Shown here: positions 26,647 through 36,667 of the stretch, piece by piece
Layout: every line of letters begins with the position of its first letter
How positions within the stretch are numbered: position 1 is the first letter of the stretch
DNA from: UBA5026 sp949065595
GTDB taxonomy: Bacteria > Bacillota_I > Bacilli_A > RF39 > UBA660
NCBI GenBank assembly: GCA_949065595.1
Contig: CARSXK010000008.1
Span: 1 to 48,419 of the forward strand
Length of the DNA stretch: 48,419 bases
Reading direction: 5' to 3'
The notes under the pieces: model-generated
Databases searched by the model: none
What the model was told of the DNA's origin: nothing
Seen by the model: the letters and a program-made list of their open reading frames with translations, nothing else
Program-made: the position numbers and the translations under genes

Positions 26647-27603
26647 ATGAAAGAAGAAGTAATGGTTAGTATTTGTTGTACAACATATAATCAAGAAGCA
26701 TATATTAAACAAACATTAGATAGCTTTTTCATGCAGAAAACGAATTTTCCATTTGAAATCATTATCCATGATGATGCTTCTACTGATAATACAGCCAATA
26801 TTATCAAAGAATATGAAAAAAGATACCCGGATATTATAAAACCTATATACCAAACTGAAAATCAGTATTCAAAGAAAGTGAAAATACTACCAATTGTGTT
26901 TGCAAAGTCAAGTGGAAAATATATTGCAATTTGTGAAGGTGATGATTATTGGTGTGATGAATACAAATTGCAAAAGCAATTTGATTTTATGGAAAAAAAT
27001 CCTTCATGTAGTTTGGTAACAATGGGGACTAAATTATTAAACGATTGTACTGGTGAATTTAAAATAAAAAAACAGCCTTACAAAGGAAGTAGATATTATA
27101 CCGTAGATGAAATTATAGAAGGTGGCGGTGGGCTATTTTCCACAGCTTCTATGTTTTTTCAAACGAAATATGTAAGAGAATTACCACAAATATATGAAGT
27201 TGCACCTGTTGGAGATTACCCATTAACAATTCATTTTGCTTTATGTGGAGATGTCTATTATATAAATGATATTGCATCTGTATATAGGGTGAATGCTAAA
27301 GGTTCATGGAGTGTTCGAATGCAACAAGGTGATATTGCAAAAAAACAGCAAAATCTATATAAAGGTTTTAATATAATGTTTGATGTTCTCAATAAACAGA
27401 CGAATTATCAATATGAAAAATCTATTTCCTATTTTTTGCTACAACAAGAGTTAAATTTACATACCTATATCAATAATAGGAAAGCTTTGAAAAACAAAAA
27501 ATTTAAAGTATTATACAAAACAGGTAGTATAAAAGATAGAATTAAAAATTTCATTAAAATAAAGCTAACATTTATTTATACATTGTATAAAAAAAAGAGG
27601 TAA
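26647..27603 (+). CDS. GT2 family glycosyltransferase
   Basis: This 318-residue GT-A fold transferase has ICCTTYNQEAYIKQTLDSF at the N-terminus, HDDASTDNT, and the metal-binding acidic motif CEGDDYW (~98). These are the usual features of family 2 enzymes. AAAGGAGAT precedes ATG. It probably adds a sugar to the repeat unit. The basic C-terminus (~285-318) may hold it at the membrane. Confidence 0.9.
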   Translation: MKEEVMVSICCTTYNQEAYIKQTLDSFFMQKTNFPFEIIIHDDASTDNTANIIKEYEKRYPDIIKPIYQTENQYSKKVKILPIVFAKSSGKYIAICEGDDYWCDEYKLQKQFDFMEKNPSCSLVTMGTKLLNDCTGEFKIKKQPYKGSRYYTVDEIIEGGGGLFSTASMFFQTKYVRELPQIYEVAPVGDYPLTIHFALCGDVYYINDIASVYRVNAKGSWSVRMQQGDIAKKQQNLYKGFNIMFDVLNKQTNYQYEKSISYFLLQQELNLHTYINNRKALKNKKFKVLYKTGSIKDRIKNFIKIKLTFIYTLYKKKR

Positions 27604-27607
27604 TAAA

Positions 27608-29041
27608 ATGCAAAATAGCAAAATTATATCATCTTTAATATGGAAATTTTTAGAAAGAGGCGGTACACAGGTTGTACAATTTATTATTCAAATTGTACTT
27701 GCTAGATTGCTTCTTCCTGAAGATTATGGTGTCGTTGCGATTGTAACTGTTTTTATTGCGGTTGCAAATGTTTTTGTACAAACTGGTTTTAACACTGCAC
27801 TTATTCAAAAAAAAGATATAAATGATACAGATTTATCCTCTGTATTTTATTTAAGTCTATTCGTCGCATTTATTTTATACATAGTTTTATTTTTTACAGC
27901 ACCATTTATCGCACAGTTTTATAATCAACCTATATTAGTACCTGTATTCCGAGTACTATCATTAACTTTATTCTTTGGTGCAGTTAATTCTATACAACAA
28001 GCAGTGATTGCCAGAAAGATGGAATTTAAAAAATATTTTTTTAGCAGTTTAGGAGGAATTATTTTATCTGCTACTATAGGAATTCTATTTGCTTATAAAG
28101 GTTTTGGTGTTTGGGCTTTAGTCATTCAACAATTAGTAAACGTGATATCTATTATGTTGATCTTGTGGTTTACAGTCAAATGGAGACCCAAATTACTATT
28201 CTCTTTTCAAAAATTAAAAACATTGTTTTCGTATGGCTGGAAATTGCTTTGTTCTTCTTTGATAGATACGATTTATAGAAATATATATGATTTAGTTATT
28301 GGAAAAAAATATTCAAGTACAGATTTAGCTTACTATAACAGAGGAAAACAATTTCCGAATGTGATTATTCAAAATTTAGATGGCTCCATTTCTTCTGTTA
28401 TGTTACCTGCATTATCTGCATCACAAGATAATCAAATAAGAGTAAAAAGTATGGTAAGGCGTGCGATTGTCACAAGTTCTTATATTATTTTTCCAATTTC
28501 GGTGGGTCTTATTGTAACTGCAAAACCAATGATAACTATTGTATTAACGGAAAAATGGTTCCCTTGTATTCCATTTTTACAATTACTTTCTGTTTCCTAT
28601 GCATTGTGGCCAATTCATACTGCAAATTTACAAGCAATTAATGCACTAGGAAGAAGTGATATTTATTTAAAATTAGAAATTGTAAAAAAAATAATTGGAA
28701 TTATTATATTATTGATTACTATGCCAATGGGCCTAATTCCAATGGCTATTGGTCAAATTATATCAGGTATTATTTCTACATTTATTAATTCGTTTCCGAA
28801 TCGAAAATTGTTGAATTATAGTTATATAGAGCAAATAAAAGATATATTGCCTTCATTTGTAATCGCATGTATTATGGGAATTTTTGTATATTGCATTACT
28901 TTTTTCCAATTTAGTAGTATAATTACATTAGTGATTCAAGTTGTTATAGGAATTTTGCTATATCTGGTATTATCTATTATATTTAAATTAGAGTGCTTTA
29001 AATACTTAATTGAAACAATTCAAAATTATAGGAGGAAGTAG
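27608..29041 (+). CDS. Wzx-type polysaccharide flippase (MOP superfamily)
   Basis: This 477-residue protein has about 14 hydrophobic helices and the N-terminal pattern WKFLERGGTQVVQFIIQIVLARLL followed by PEDYG. Both are typical of the polysaccharide exporter family of the MOP superfamily. It should move the undecaprenyl-linked repeat across the membrane for polymerisation by the Wzy domain encoded upstream. It begins 4 bases after the GT2 stop, and its own end holds the AGGAGG site of the next gene. Confidence 0.92.
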   Translation: MQNSKIISSLIWKFLERGGTQVVQFIIQIVLARLLLPEDYGVVAIVTVFIAVANVFVQTGFNTALIQKKDINDTDLSSVFYLSLFVAFILYIVLFFTAPFIAQFYNQPILVPVFRVLSLTLFFGAVNSIQQAVIARKMEFKKYFFSSLGGIILSATIGILFAYKGFGVWALVIQQLVNVISIMLILWFTVKWRPKLLFSFQKLKTLFSYGWKLLCSSLIDTIYRNIYDLVIGKKYSSTDLAYYNRGKQFPNVIIQNLDGSISSVMLPALSASQDNQIRVKSMVRRAIVTSSYIIFPISVGLIVTAKPMITIVLTEKWFPCIPFLQLLSVSYALWPIHTANLQAINALGRSDIYLKLEIVKKIIGIIILLITMPMGLIPMAIGQIISGIISTFINSFPNRKLLNYSYIEQIKDILPSFVIACIMGIFVYCITFFQFSSIITLVIQVVIGILLYLVLSIIFKLECFKYLIETIQNYRRK

Positions 29042-29042
29042 T

Positions 29043-30248
29043 ATGAAAGTTTTAGTGTTGGCTGGTGGCTTTGATCAGATACAATTAATAAATGAATTAA
29101 AAAAAAGGGGACACTATGTAATATTGGCAGATTATTTTGAAAATCCCCCAGCAAAAAAATATGCAAATGAACATTATGTTGTTAGTACATTGGATATGGA
29201 TAAGATATATGAACTTGCTAAAAAAGAACAAGTAGATTTAATTACAACAGCATGTACAGATCAAGCTTTGCTAACAGTTGCATATGTTTCTGAAAAATTG
29301 CAATTACCTACATATATTGATTATCAAACAGCTTTAAATGTTACCAATAAATTATATATGAAAAAAGTGATGAAGGAGAATCAAATTCCAACAGCTGATT
29401 ATCAAATTATAAATGATTCAAAAGAAGCAGAAAAGTTAAATTTGAATTATCCAGTTGTAGTAAAACCCGTAGATTGTAATAGTTCTAAAGGTGTAAAAAA
29501 GGTATGTGATGAAATAGAATTACAGCATTACTTAAAACAAGCAATTCAAATGAGTAGAACTAAAAATGCCATTATTGAGCAATTCAATGAAGGGGTTGAG
29601 ATTTCTATTGATGCCTTTGTAAAAGAAGGAGTTTCAAAAGTATTATCGGTTACAAAAACTTGTAAATTAGAAAATCATAATAATTTTACAATATATAAAA
29701 GTGAATACCCTTGTCAACTAGCAGAAAATAGAATGATGGAAATAGAAAACATTGTGCAAAATATTGCTAAAGCATTTCAACTAGAAAATTGCCCTTTATT
29801 GGTGCAAGCAATTATTAATGAAAAAGAGATTAAAGTATTAGAATTTAGTGCACGCATGGGAGGCGGAACTAAATATCGATTAATACAGGAAATTAGCAGT
29901 ATAGATATTATGAAAATATACGTTGACTTAATATTGAATGACAATATTGAACTAAATTTACAAAAAAGCAAGGAGCAAATTCAATTGCATTATGTATATT
30001 GTATTCCAGGGATCATTCAAAAATTGGTTGGTTTTGAAGAAGCAAAGAATAAAAAATTAATTATCGATTATTTTCAATATAAAACAGAAGGAACGGAAAT
30101 CACGAAAATGGAAACAAGTGGTGATCGCGTAGTTGGATGTTTAATAAAAGGAACAACTGATAAAATTCACGAAAAGGAAAAAGAATTAAAGGAATTATTA
30201 AAAATTTTTGATGAGAAAGGAAATAATATGATGTTATATCATTTTTAG
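29043..30248 (+). CDS. ATP-grasp ligase
   Basis: This 401-residue ATP-grasp enzyme has an N-terminal Rossmann-like preATP domain (MKVLVLAGGFDQIQ). The central domain has YPVVVKPVDCNSSKGV (ATP-binding Lys and small loop) and the Mg-binding end EFSARMGGGTKY. The family activates a carboxylate as acyl-phosphate and joins it to an amine or thiol, as in PurK, CarB or amino-acid ligases. The Met at 29043 has AGGAGG 7 bases upstream; the 11 earlier codons overlap the flippase gene and are unlikely to be used. It heads a four-gene module and probably forms an amide on a sugar or amino acid. Substrate unknown. Confidence 0.85.
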   Translation: MKVLVLAGGFDQIQLINELKKRGHYVILADYFENPPAKKYANEHYVVSTLDMDKIYELAKKEQVDLITTACTDQALLTVAYVSEKLQLPTYIDYQTALNVTNKLYMKKVMKENQIPTADYQIINDSKEAEKLNLNYPVVVKPVDCNSSKGVKKVCDEIELQHYLKQAIQMSRTKNAIIEQFNEGVEISIDAFVKEGVSKVLSVTKTCKLENHNNFTIYKSEYPCQLAENRMMEIENIVQNIAKAFQLENCPLLVQAIINEKEIKVLEFSARMGGGTKYRLIQEISSIDIMKIYVDLILNDNIELNLQKSKEQIQLHYVYCIPGIIQKLVGFEEAKNKKLIIDYFQYKTEGTEITKMETSGDRVVGCLIKGTTDKIHEKEKELKELLKIFDEKGNNMMLYHF

Positions 30249-30256
30249 GGTGAATT

Positions 30257-31900
30257 ATGGAAAAAAAATTAATATTAGGAGCTTCAATTGGAAATTGTGT
30301 TCATGTTGCAGGCATTTCCCATTTTTTGCAAATTGCAGAAAATGAAGGATATCAAACAATATTTTTAGGACCTGCTGTATCTGTTGAAAAATTATTTGAA
30401 AATATAAATAAATACAAACCAGAAATGGTATCTATTAGTTATCGTTTGACAAAAGAAAATGCAAAAATTTTATTAGATCAAATTAACGAAAAAAGAAAAG
30501 AACTAGATTATAATCCAATATGGGAATTTGGTGGAACAAAACCGGTTGCAGATATTGCAAAAGAATACGGATTTTTTTCTTACATTTCTGATGGCTTTGA
30601 TGATATTAGTGACTCTATTCGCTTTTTAAGAGGCGAGGTTAAAGAAAATAGTGTAGAATCGTATGGAAAAAACATAATTGATCGTATTCAAATGAGTTAT
30701 CCTTATCCTGTATTGAGACATCATTTTGGACTTCCATCTATAGAAGAAACAATTGAGGGCGTTAAAAAAATCGCAGAAAGTAAGGTACTTGATGTTATTT
30801 CTTTAGGACCAGATCAAAATGCTCAACAATTTTTCTTTCAACCAGATCAAATGCAAAAACAATTTGATGGTGCAGGTGGTGTTCCTATTCGAACAAAGGA
30901 AGATTTTGAAAATTTAAAAGCCGCATCACAATGTGGAAATTATCCATTAATGCGTTGTTATAGTGGAACATCAGACGTATTTGATTATGCAAAATTATTG
31001 AATAACACAATTGATAATGCATGGACAGCAATTCCCTTATTTTGGTACAATGAATTAGATGGCCGTGGTGAAAGACCCATTGAACAATCCATAAGAGAAG
31101 CACAAGAATTGATTAAATGGCATGCAGAACAAAATATTCCAGTAGAGATTAATGAACCGCATCACTGGGGACTTAGGGACTCTCATGATGTGATGCCAGT
31201 TGTTATGTGTTTTATAAGTGCATATAATGCAAAAAGGCTAGGTGTAAAAAATTATATTGCACAATTTATGTTTAATAATCCGAATGGTCTTTCCTTTTCT
31301 ATGGATTTCGCACGCATTTTAGCAATGATTGAGATTATTAAACCATTAGAGGATGAAAATTTTAAAATATATAGAGAAACAAGAGCAGGGTTACCTTTAT
31401 TTAATGCAGATCCATATGTAGCCAAGGGACAACTTGCCGCTTCTACTTTTTTACAAATGGCAGTAAAACCTCATATTGTTCATGTAGTTGGATATTGTGA
31501 AGCAAACCATGCTGCTACAGCGGAAGATGTGATTGAAAGTTGTAAAATTGTAAAAGGAGTAATTCGGCATACCTTGGAAGATAGTTTTTCAATTCAAAAA
31601 GATGAAAAGATTGTACAAAGGAAAGATGAATTATTAAGGGAAGCCTCTTATTTAATAAATTTTATTATGAGTGAATACGCGGAATATACAGATCCATTAA
31701 CCAACCCAGATGTTTTAGCAGAATGTGTAAAATTGGGCTATTTTGATGCAGTTCATATACTAAAAAATGATAAGTTTAAAGGAAATTTAGAGACAAAATT
31801 TCAAGATGGGAAATGTTTAGCTTGGGATAGTGAAACTAACACATTTTTAACTGAAGCGCAAAGATTAGAAAAGTTAAAACAAAAAAATAAAGTTAGGTAG
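30257..31900 (+). CDS. B12-binding-fold protein with mutase-like TIM barrel
   Basis: The protein has 547 residues. The N-terminal ~125 have the cobalamin-binding fold pattern: GASIGNCVHVAG (His 16 in the place of the axial His of D-x-H-x2-G, but Asp replaced by Cys 14), VSISYRL and WEFGGTKP. Residues ~150-500 resemble the catalytic barrel of adenosylcobalamin carbon-skeleton mutases of the glutamate-mutase/methylmalonyl-CoA-mutase group, with MRCYSGTSD, ELDGRGERP and EINEPHHWGLRDSHD. Such enzymes rearrange amino or acyl carbon skeletons. Glutamate mutase normally uses two separate chains, so this is a one-chain version. In a polysaccharide operon it may make an unusual building block. Reaction unknown; the assignment is by fold pattern. 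Confidence 0.62.
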   Translation: MEKKLILGASIGNCVHVAGISHFLQIAENEGYQTIFLGPAVSVEKLFENINKYKPEMVSISYRLTKENAKILLDQINEKRKELDYNPIWEFGGTKPVADIAKEYGFFSYISDGFDDISDSIRFLRGEVKENSVESYGKNIIDRIQMSYPYPVLRHHFGLPSIEETIEGVKKIAESKVLDVISLGPDQNAQQFFFQPDQMQKQFDGAGGVPIRTKEDFENLKAASQCGNYPLMRCYSGTSDVFDYAKLLNNTIDNAWTAIPLFWYNELDGRGERPIEQSIREAQELIKWHAEQNIPVEINEPHHWGLRDSHDVMPVVMCFISAYNAKRLGVKNYIAQFMFNNPNGLSFSMDFARILAMIEIIKPLEDENFKIYRETRAGLPLFNADPYVAKGQLAASTFLQMAVKPHIVHVVGYCEANHAATAEDVIESCKIVKGVIRHTLEDSFSIQKDEKIVQRKDELLREASYLINFIMSEYAEYTDPLTNPDVLAECVKLGYFDAVHILKNDKFKGNLETKFQDGKCLAWDSETNTFLTEAQRLEKLKQKNKVR

Positions 31901-31907
31901 TGAGAAT

Positions 31908-32939
31908 ATGGAAAAGTATTTAATTATGGGAGCAGGAAATCAAGCGTTTGCAATGGCAAGCCATATTGTTCAAAACGGGGATATGGTAAATATTTGGAAT
32001 ATTAGGGAGGAAAGTATTAAAAAAATTTGCAATACCAAACAAATTCATTGTACTGGGATTATCGATAATGTATTTACGATTCATGAAGCATCTACCAATA
32101 TAGATGATGTAATATGTGATACAATCTTAATTAGTACTCCTGCAGTGGCACATAAAACTTTAGCACGTGTATTAGCAAAAAAAGTAAGTAGTAAAAATAC
32201 AATACTATTAAGTCCAGGAAGAACATTTGGTGTAATTGAGTTTACAGAAGAACTTAAAAAAAATGGTTGTAAATCTTTGCCTAAAATTGCAGAATTACAA
32301 ACTATATTATATACTTGTCGAAAGATAAATGAGGATACAGTTCACTTATTTGCTTTAAAAGATAATGTTGCGATATCTTCTATTGAAAATAATTTAGATG
32401 AAATTTTAAATGCACTTCCAAAATGTATGACCACAAGATTAAAAAAAGCAGAATCATTTGTAGAAACTTCATTAGGAAATGTTGGTATGATTTTACATTG
32501 TGCTCCCGTATTATTAAATATTGGTTGGATAGAGAGTTCTCAAGACTTTAAATATTATAAGGAAGGAATTTCTGAATCAGTTTCCAAAGTAGTAGAAAAA
32601 TTAGATCAAGAACGATTATTTATAGCAGAAAAATTAGGATATCCCATAGAAAGTGTTTCTGATTGGATGAAAAGAATATATTATTGCGATGGAGATAATT
32701 TACATGAAGTAATTCAATCAAATAAATATTATGAAGATATTCTTGCTCCAACAGCAATAGATTATCGGTACCTAAATGAGGATATTCCTTTTGGATTGGT
32801 GCCTTTAGAGTCAGTTGCTAAAGATTTAAATATTGAATTACCGCTTACAACATTATTAATTGATTTGGCTAACATAATAATGGAGAAAGATTATCGTAAA
32901 GAAGGTAGAATGATAACCATCCATGATTATTTGAAATAG
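31908..32939 (+). CDS. Opine-dehydrogenase-like NAD(P)-binding oxidoreductase
   Basis: This 343-residue protein starts with a Rossmann loop, IMGAGNQAFAMA. It has ISTPAVAHKTLA and LLSPGRTFG in the coenzyme domain, then the helical octopine/nopaline-dehydrogenase-type C-terminal domain (~180-330) around GMILHCAPVLLNIGWIE. The conserved His there is expected to be catalytic. Opine dehydrogenases join an amino acid to a 2-keto acid by reductive amination. It lies 7 bases after the B12-fold gene and so probably acts on the same substituent. A different sugar or acid reductase activity is possible. Confidence 0.75.
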   Translation: MEKYLIMGAGNQAFAMASHIVQNGDMVNIWNIREESIKKICNTKQIHCTGIIDNVFTIHEASTNIDDVICDTILISTPAVAHKTLARVLAKKVSSKNTILLSPGRTFGVIEFTEELKKNGCKSLPKIAELQTILYTCRKINEDTVHLFALKDNVAISSIENNLDEILNALPKCMTTRLKKAESFVETSLGNVGMILHCAPVLLNIGWIESSQDFKYYKEGISESVSKVVEKLDQERLFIAEKLGYPIESVSDWMKRIYYCDGDNLHEVIQSNKYYEDILAPTAIDYRYLNEDIPFGLVPLESVAKDLNIELPLTTLLIDLANIIMEKDYRKEGRMITIHDYLK

Positions 32940-32996
32940 GTAATGATATGAATTGTTCAAAAAAACTAAAATTAGAATAGAGAATAAGGTGAAAGT

Positions 32997-34136
32997 ATGA
33001 ATAAAATTTTAGTAACACAGTCATCTATACCCAACATGGATGAGTATATAAATGAAATAAAGGATATATGGGATAGTAAATGGCTAACCAATAATGGGAA
33101 AAAACATCAAGAATTAGAAGAGAAATTGTGTAATTATTTAGATATAGAAAATATCACCTTGTTTTGTAATGGTCATATGGCTTTATATACGACTTTAAAA
33201 ACGTTCAATTTAAAGGGTGAGGTTATAACAACACCATTTACCTTTGCTTCTACCACACATGCAATTGTTCAAAACGGGTTAAAGCCAGTATTTTGTGATG
33301 TGAATCTCAATGATTATACAATAGATGTGGACCAACTTGAAAGTTTAATTACAGATCAAACATGTGCCATTGTTCCTGTTCATGTTTATGGAAATCCTTG
33401 TAATGTGGAGAAGTTAGATGAGATTGCTAAAAAGTATAACTTAAAAGTAATTTATGATGCTGCTCATGCCTTTGGAGTAGAAATTAATGGAAAAGGAATT
33501 TCTAATTTTGGGGATGCATCTATGTTTAGTTTCCATGCAACTAAGGTATTTAATACAATTGAAGGTGGAGCTGTTGTCTATTCTGATGAAACGTTAAAAA
33601 AACGTTTAAATTTGTTGAAAAATTTTGGAATTCAGAATGCGGAAACTATAAGTGATATTGGTATGAATTCAAAAATGAATGAATTCTCTGCTGCTATGGG
33701 AATTTGTAATTTAAGACATATTGATTCTGAAATTCAAAAAAGAAAAAAGGTGGTAGAACGGTATTTACAAAATTTATCCGAGATTAGCGGTATCATTCTT
33801 CCTAAATATAGAGAAAATGTAAAATACAATTATGCATATATGCCTGTTATATTTGATGAAACAGTTATTCATGTGAATAGAAATGAAATTTTTGATGTTT
33901 TAGCGAGAAATAATATTTACGCTAGAAAATATTTTTATCCATTAGTTCAAGACTTTGATTGTTATAAAAACGAATATGATTCTAATGAAACACCGAATGC
34001 TAAATGGGTATCAAATAATGTGTTAACATTACCATTATATGCTGATTTAGAATTAAGTCTTGTTGATGAAATTTGTAATGTTATTAAAAATACAATTGTA
34101 GAAACGGAAAAAAAATGGAAAACAAAACAGAGATGA
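32997..34136 (+). CDS. DegT/DnrJ/EryC1 family PLP aminotransferase
   Basis: This 379-residue fold type I PLP enzyme of the sugar aminotransferase family has SKWLTNNGK and TTPFTFASTTHAI. It has the PLP-Asp in YDAAHAFG (Asp 154) and the Schiff-base Lys 183 in HATKVFNTIEGG. It would make a 3- or 4-amino deoxysugar nucleotide from a keto sugar. No sugar dehydratase is encoded here, so the keto substrate must come from elsewhere. AGGTG precedes ATG. The 57-base gap before it is the largest within the module. Confidence 0.9.
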   Translation: MNKILVTQSSIPNMDEYINEIKDIWDSKWLTNNGKKHQELEEKLCNYLDIENITLFCNGHMALYTTLKTFNLKGEVITTPFTFASTTHAIVQNGLKPVFCDVNLNDYTIDVDQLESLITDQTCAIVPVHVYGNPCNVEKLDEIAKKYNLKVIYDAAHAFGVEINGKGISNFGDASMFSFHATKVFNTIEGGAVVYSDETLKKRLNLLKNFGIQNAETISDIGMNSKMNEFSAAMGICNLRHIDSEIQKRKKVVERYLQNLSEISGIILPKYRENVKYNYAYMPVIFDETVIHVNRNEIFDVLARNNIYARKYFYPLVQDFDCYKNEYDSNETPNAKWVSNNVLTLPLYADLELSLVDEICNVIKNTIVETEKKWKTKQR

Positions 34137-35203
34137 AGAGGAGAGATTCTAATTTAGAGTTATTTCGTATTATTGTAATGCTTACGATTGTAGCACATCA
34201 TTACGTTGTCAATTCGGGAGTCATCAATATCATATTGGAAAATAATATTACAAGTTTAAAATCTATCTTTCTGTTAATCTTTGGAATGGGTGGAAAAATT
34301 GGAATCAATTGTTTTATCTTAATTACAGGTTATTTTATGTGCAAGTCTAATATATCAATAAAGAAATTTATCAAATTATTGTTAGAAATAGAATTTTATA
34401 ACATTATTATTTATTTGATATTTTTACTAGTGGGATATGTACCTTTTTCATGGAAAGATTTATTTTATAAGATTTTTCCAATATCATCAATTTCTGATAG
34501 TTTTACACCAACTTATTTGACATTTTTCTTATTTATTCCTTTCTTGAATATATTAATTCATTATATGAATGAAAAGCAGCATCGAAATTTATTGTTATTA
34601 TGTATTACTATTTTTTCCATTTTGCCATCACTTTCTATTAATGTGACATTTAATTATGTGGAATGGTTTATGATCGTTTATTTAGTTGCAGCTTATATTC
34701 GGCTGTATGAAAATAAAATTTTAAATAAACTAACTATTTGCAAATGGAGAGAGGGTATATGCTTATTAACAATCATTGTATGTGTATTTAGTGTCATTGT
34801 TGGAGCTTATGCAACAAAAATTTTAAACAGAAGTCTTTTCTATTACTTTGTTGTAGATTGTAATAAATTTCTTTCACTTATAACTTCTGTTTGTGCCTTC
34901 TTATTTTTCAAAAATTTGAAAATGAAATATCACAAATGGATCAATACAATTGCAGCTTCGGCATTTGGAGTTTTTTTAATTCATGCAAATAGTGATGCCA
35001 TGAGACGCTGGCTTTGGCAAGATGTTTTTAACAATGTAGCAATGTATAATAGTGACTATCTTTTATTATATGCTGTTGGTACAGTTCTTATTATTTATGT
35101 TATATGTACGTGTATTGATTGGTTTAGAATTCAATTATTTGAAAAAAAGGTTTTGAAATTTCTCGATAGAAAAATTTTTGATAAAAAAATAGGATATAAT
35201 TAA
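34115..35203 (+). CDS. Acyltransferase 3 family membrane protein
   Basis: This 362-residue protein has about ten membrane helices. The N-terminal RRDSNLELFRIIVMLTIVAHH has the Arg-x10-His pattern of acyltransferase family 3 (O-acetyl or O-succinyl transfer to surface glycans). It overlaps the aminotransferase gene by 22 bases. A start at the Met at 34133 is also possible and would reduce the overlap to 4 bases. It probably O-acylates the polysaccharide. Near its end the DNA is very AT-rich, like the rest of the operon. Confidence 0.85.
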   Translation: MENKTEMKRRDSNLELFRIIVMLTIVAHHYVVNSGVINIILENNITSLKSIFLLIFGMGGKIGINCFILITGYFMCKSNISIKKFIKLLLEIEFYNIIIYLIFLLVGYVPFSWKDLFYKIFPISSISDSFTPTYLTFFLFIPFLNILIHYMNEKQHRNLLLLCITIFSILPSLSINVTFNYVEWFMIVYLVAAYIRLYENKILNKLTICKWREGICLLTIIVCVFSVIVGAYATKILNRSLFYYFVVDCNKFLSLITSVCAFLFFKNLKMKYHKWINTIAASAFGVFLIHANSDAMRRWLWQDVFNNVAMYNSDYLLLYAVGTVLIIYVICTCIDWFRIQLFEKKVLKFLDRKIFDKKIGYN

Positions 35204-35218
35204 AAAGTAGGTGATTTT

Positions 35219-36667
35219 ATGGCGAGAAAAGATAAAAAGAAACAAATGATATTGCACCATAGAATAGGTAAGGTATTATCGATTTTACTATTTACTGTCT
35301 CTATTGTATTTTTGGGCATGATATTTCGTATGCGTGTACTCCCAATGAAATATATGGGAATATTACTTGGCATTTATATTCCTATTGTATTGATATTAGC
35401 TATCATTATGTTAATCAAAAAAGTCAAAATAAAGATAAAAATACCTTGTGAAGTAATATCTGTAATTATGATATTGGTTTTATTTTTAGGAATATCTTAT
35501 TTAAGTAAGACAATGAATTTTATGGGTAAAATCAAAGAAAAACAATATCAAACAGAAAATTATTATCTAGTTGTACTAGAAAATAGTCATTATGACTCTT
35601 TGGCTTCTCTTAAAAATCAGACCATTGGAATTCATATGAGTCATTTAGAAAGTCAAACAGAAGCTATTTCGGATTTCAATAAAAAATTATCATATACCAA
35701 TAAAGAATATTCAGATTTTATGCAATTGGGGAATGATTTACTTCATGAAAAAATTGATGCGATGTTTATCAATGGTTCTTATTTATCGATTTTACAAGAT
35801 GAAGACTCATCTTTTGATGGGAAAACAAAAGTTATTGAAACCATTGAAATTCAAGTAAAAAATGAAACTATAAAAAAAGATACTGATGTGACAAAAGAAC
35901 CATTTAACATTTATATTAGTGGAATCGATGTTTATGGAAATATTACTTCTGTTTCAAGAAGTGATGTTAATATTATTGTAACAGTAAATCCTGTAACACA
36001 TAAAATCTTATTAACATCCATTCCAAGAGATTATTATGTGAGACTTCATGGAACAACTGGATATAGGGATAAATTAACACATGCAGGTATTTATGGAGTA
36101 GATATGTCCATTTCTACATTGGAAGATTTATTGGATATTGATATTAATTATTATGCAAGAGTCAATTTTACAACATTAATTGAATTAGTAGATGCGATTG
36201 GTGGGGTGGATGTATATTCTGATTATGCTTTTACTTCTTTACATGGAAATTATCAGTTTCATGTGGGAATGAATCACATGAATGGTGATCAAGCTTTGAG
36301 CTTTACAAGAGAGCGATATGCATTTGCAGCTGGGGATCGCCAAAGAGGAAAAAACCAACAAAAAGTGGTTACAGCGATTATCAATAAGGCATTGTCTTCT
36401 AAAACTCTAATTACCAAATACACCAATATTTTAAATTCATTACAAAATAGTTTTCAGACCAATATGGGTAGTGATAAGATTTATAGTTTGGTCAATATGC
36501 AGTTAGATAAAATGCCATCTTGGGAAATTACTTCCATCAATTTAGATGGAACAGGAAAAAGTGAGTATACGTATTCTTATAGTGGTCAAAAATTATATGT
36601 AATGGAGCCAGATTTACAAACAGTAGAAGCAGCAAAACAAAAAATAAAGGAAATGATGCAAGAATGA
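35219..36667 (+). CDS. LytR-CpsA-Psr family glycopolymer ligase, first copy
   Basis: LCP enzymes move undecaprenyl-linked glycopolymers onto peptidoglycan. The 482-residue protein has three N-terminal membrane helices (~20-95), more than the usual one. Then comes an extracellular segment (~100-205) resembling a solute-binding-protein lobe (SLKNQTIGIHMSH, KIDAMFINGSYLSIL). The LCP catalytic domain (~225-410) has SRSDVNIIVTVNP, TSIPRDYYVRL, AIGGVDVYSD and FTRERYAFAAGDRQRG, which holds the conserved Arg and Asp residues. AGGTGAT precedes ATG. As last gene of the polysaccharide operon, it should attach that polymer to the wall. Confidence 0.92.
   Translation: MARKDKKKQMILHHRIGKVLSILLFTVSIVFLGMIFRMRVLPMKYMGILLGIYIPIVLILAIIMLIKKVKIKIKIPCEVISVIMILVLFLGISYLSKTMNFMGKIKEKQYQTENYYLVVLENSHYDSLASLKNQTIGIHMSHLESQTEAISDFNKKLSYTNKEYSDFMQLGNDLLHEKIDAMFINGSYLSILQDEDSSFDGKTKVIETIEIQVKNETIKKDTDVTKEPFNIYISGIDVYGNITSVSRSDVNIIVTVNPVTHKILLTSIPRDYYVRLHGTTGYRDKLTHAGIYGVDMSISTLEDLLDIDINYYARVNFTTLIELVDAIGGVDVYSDYAFTSLHGNYQFHVGMNHMNGDQALSFTRERYAFAAGDRQRGKNQQKVVTAIINKALSSKTLITKYTNILNSLQNSFQTNMGSDKIYSLVNMQLDKMPSWEITSINLDGTGKSEYTYSYSGQKLYVMEPDLQTVEAAKQKIKEMMQE

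Noticed and set aside
32949..32981. 10-codon frame between the opine-dehydrogenase-like and DegT genes
   Set aside because: Too short, no ribosome site.
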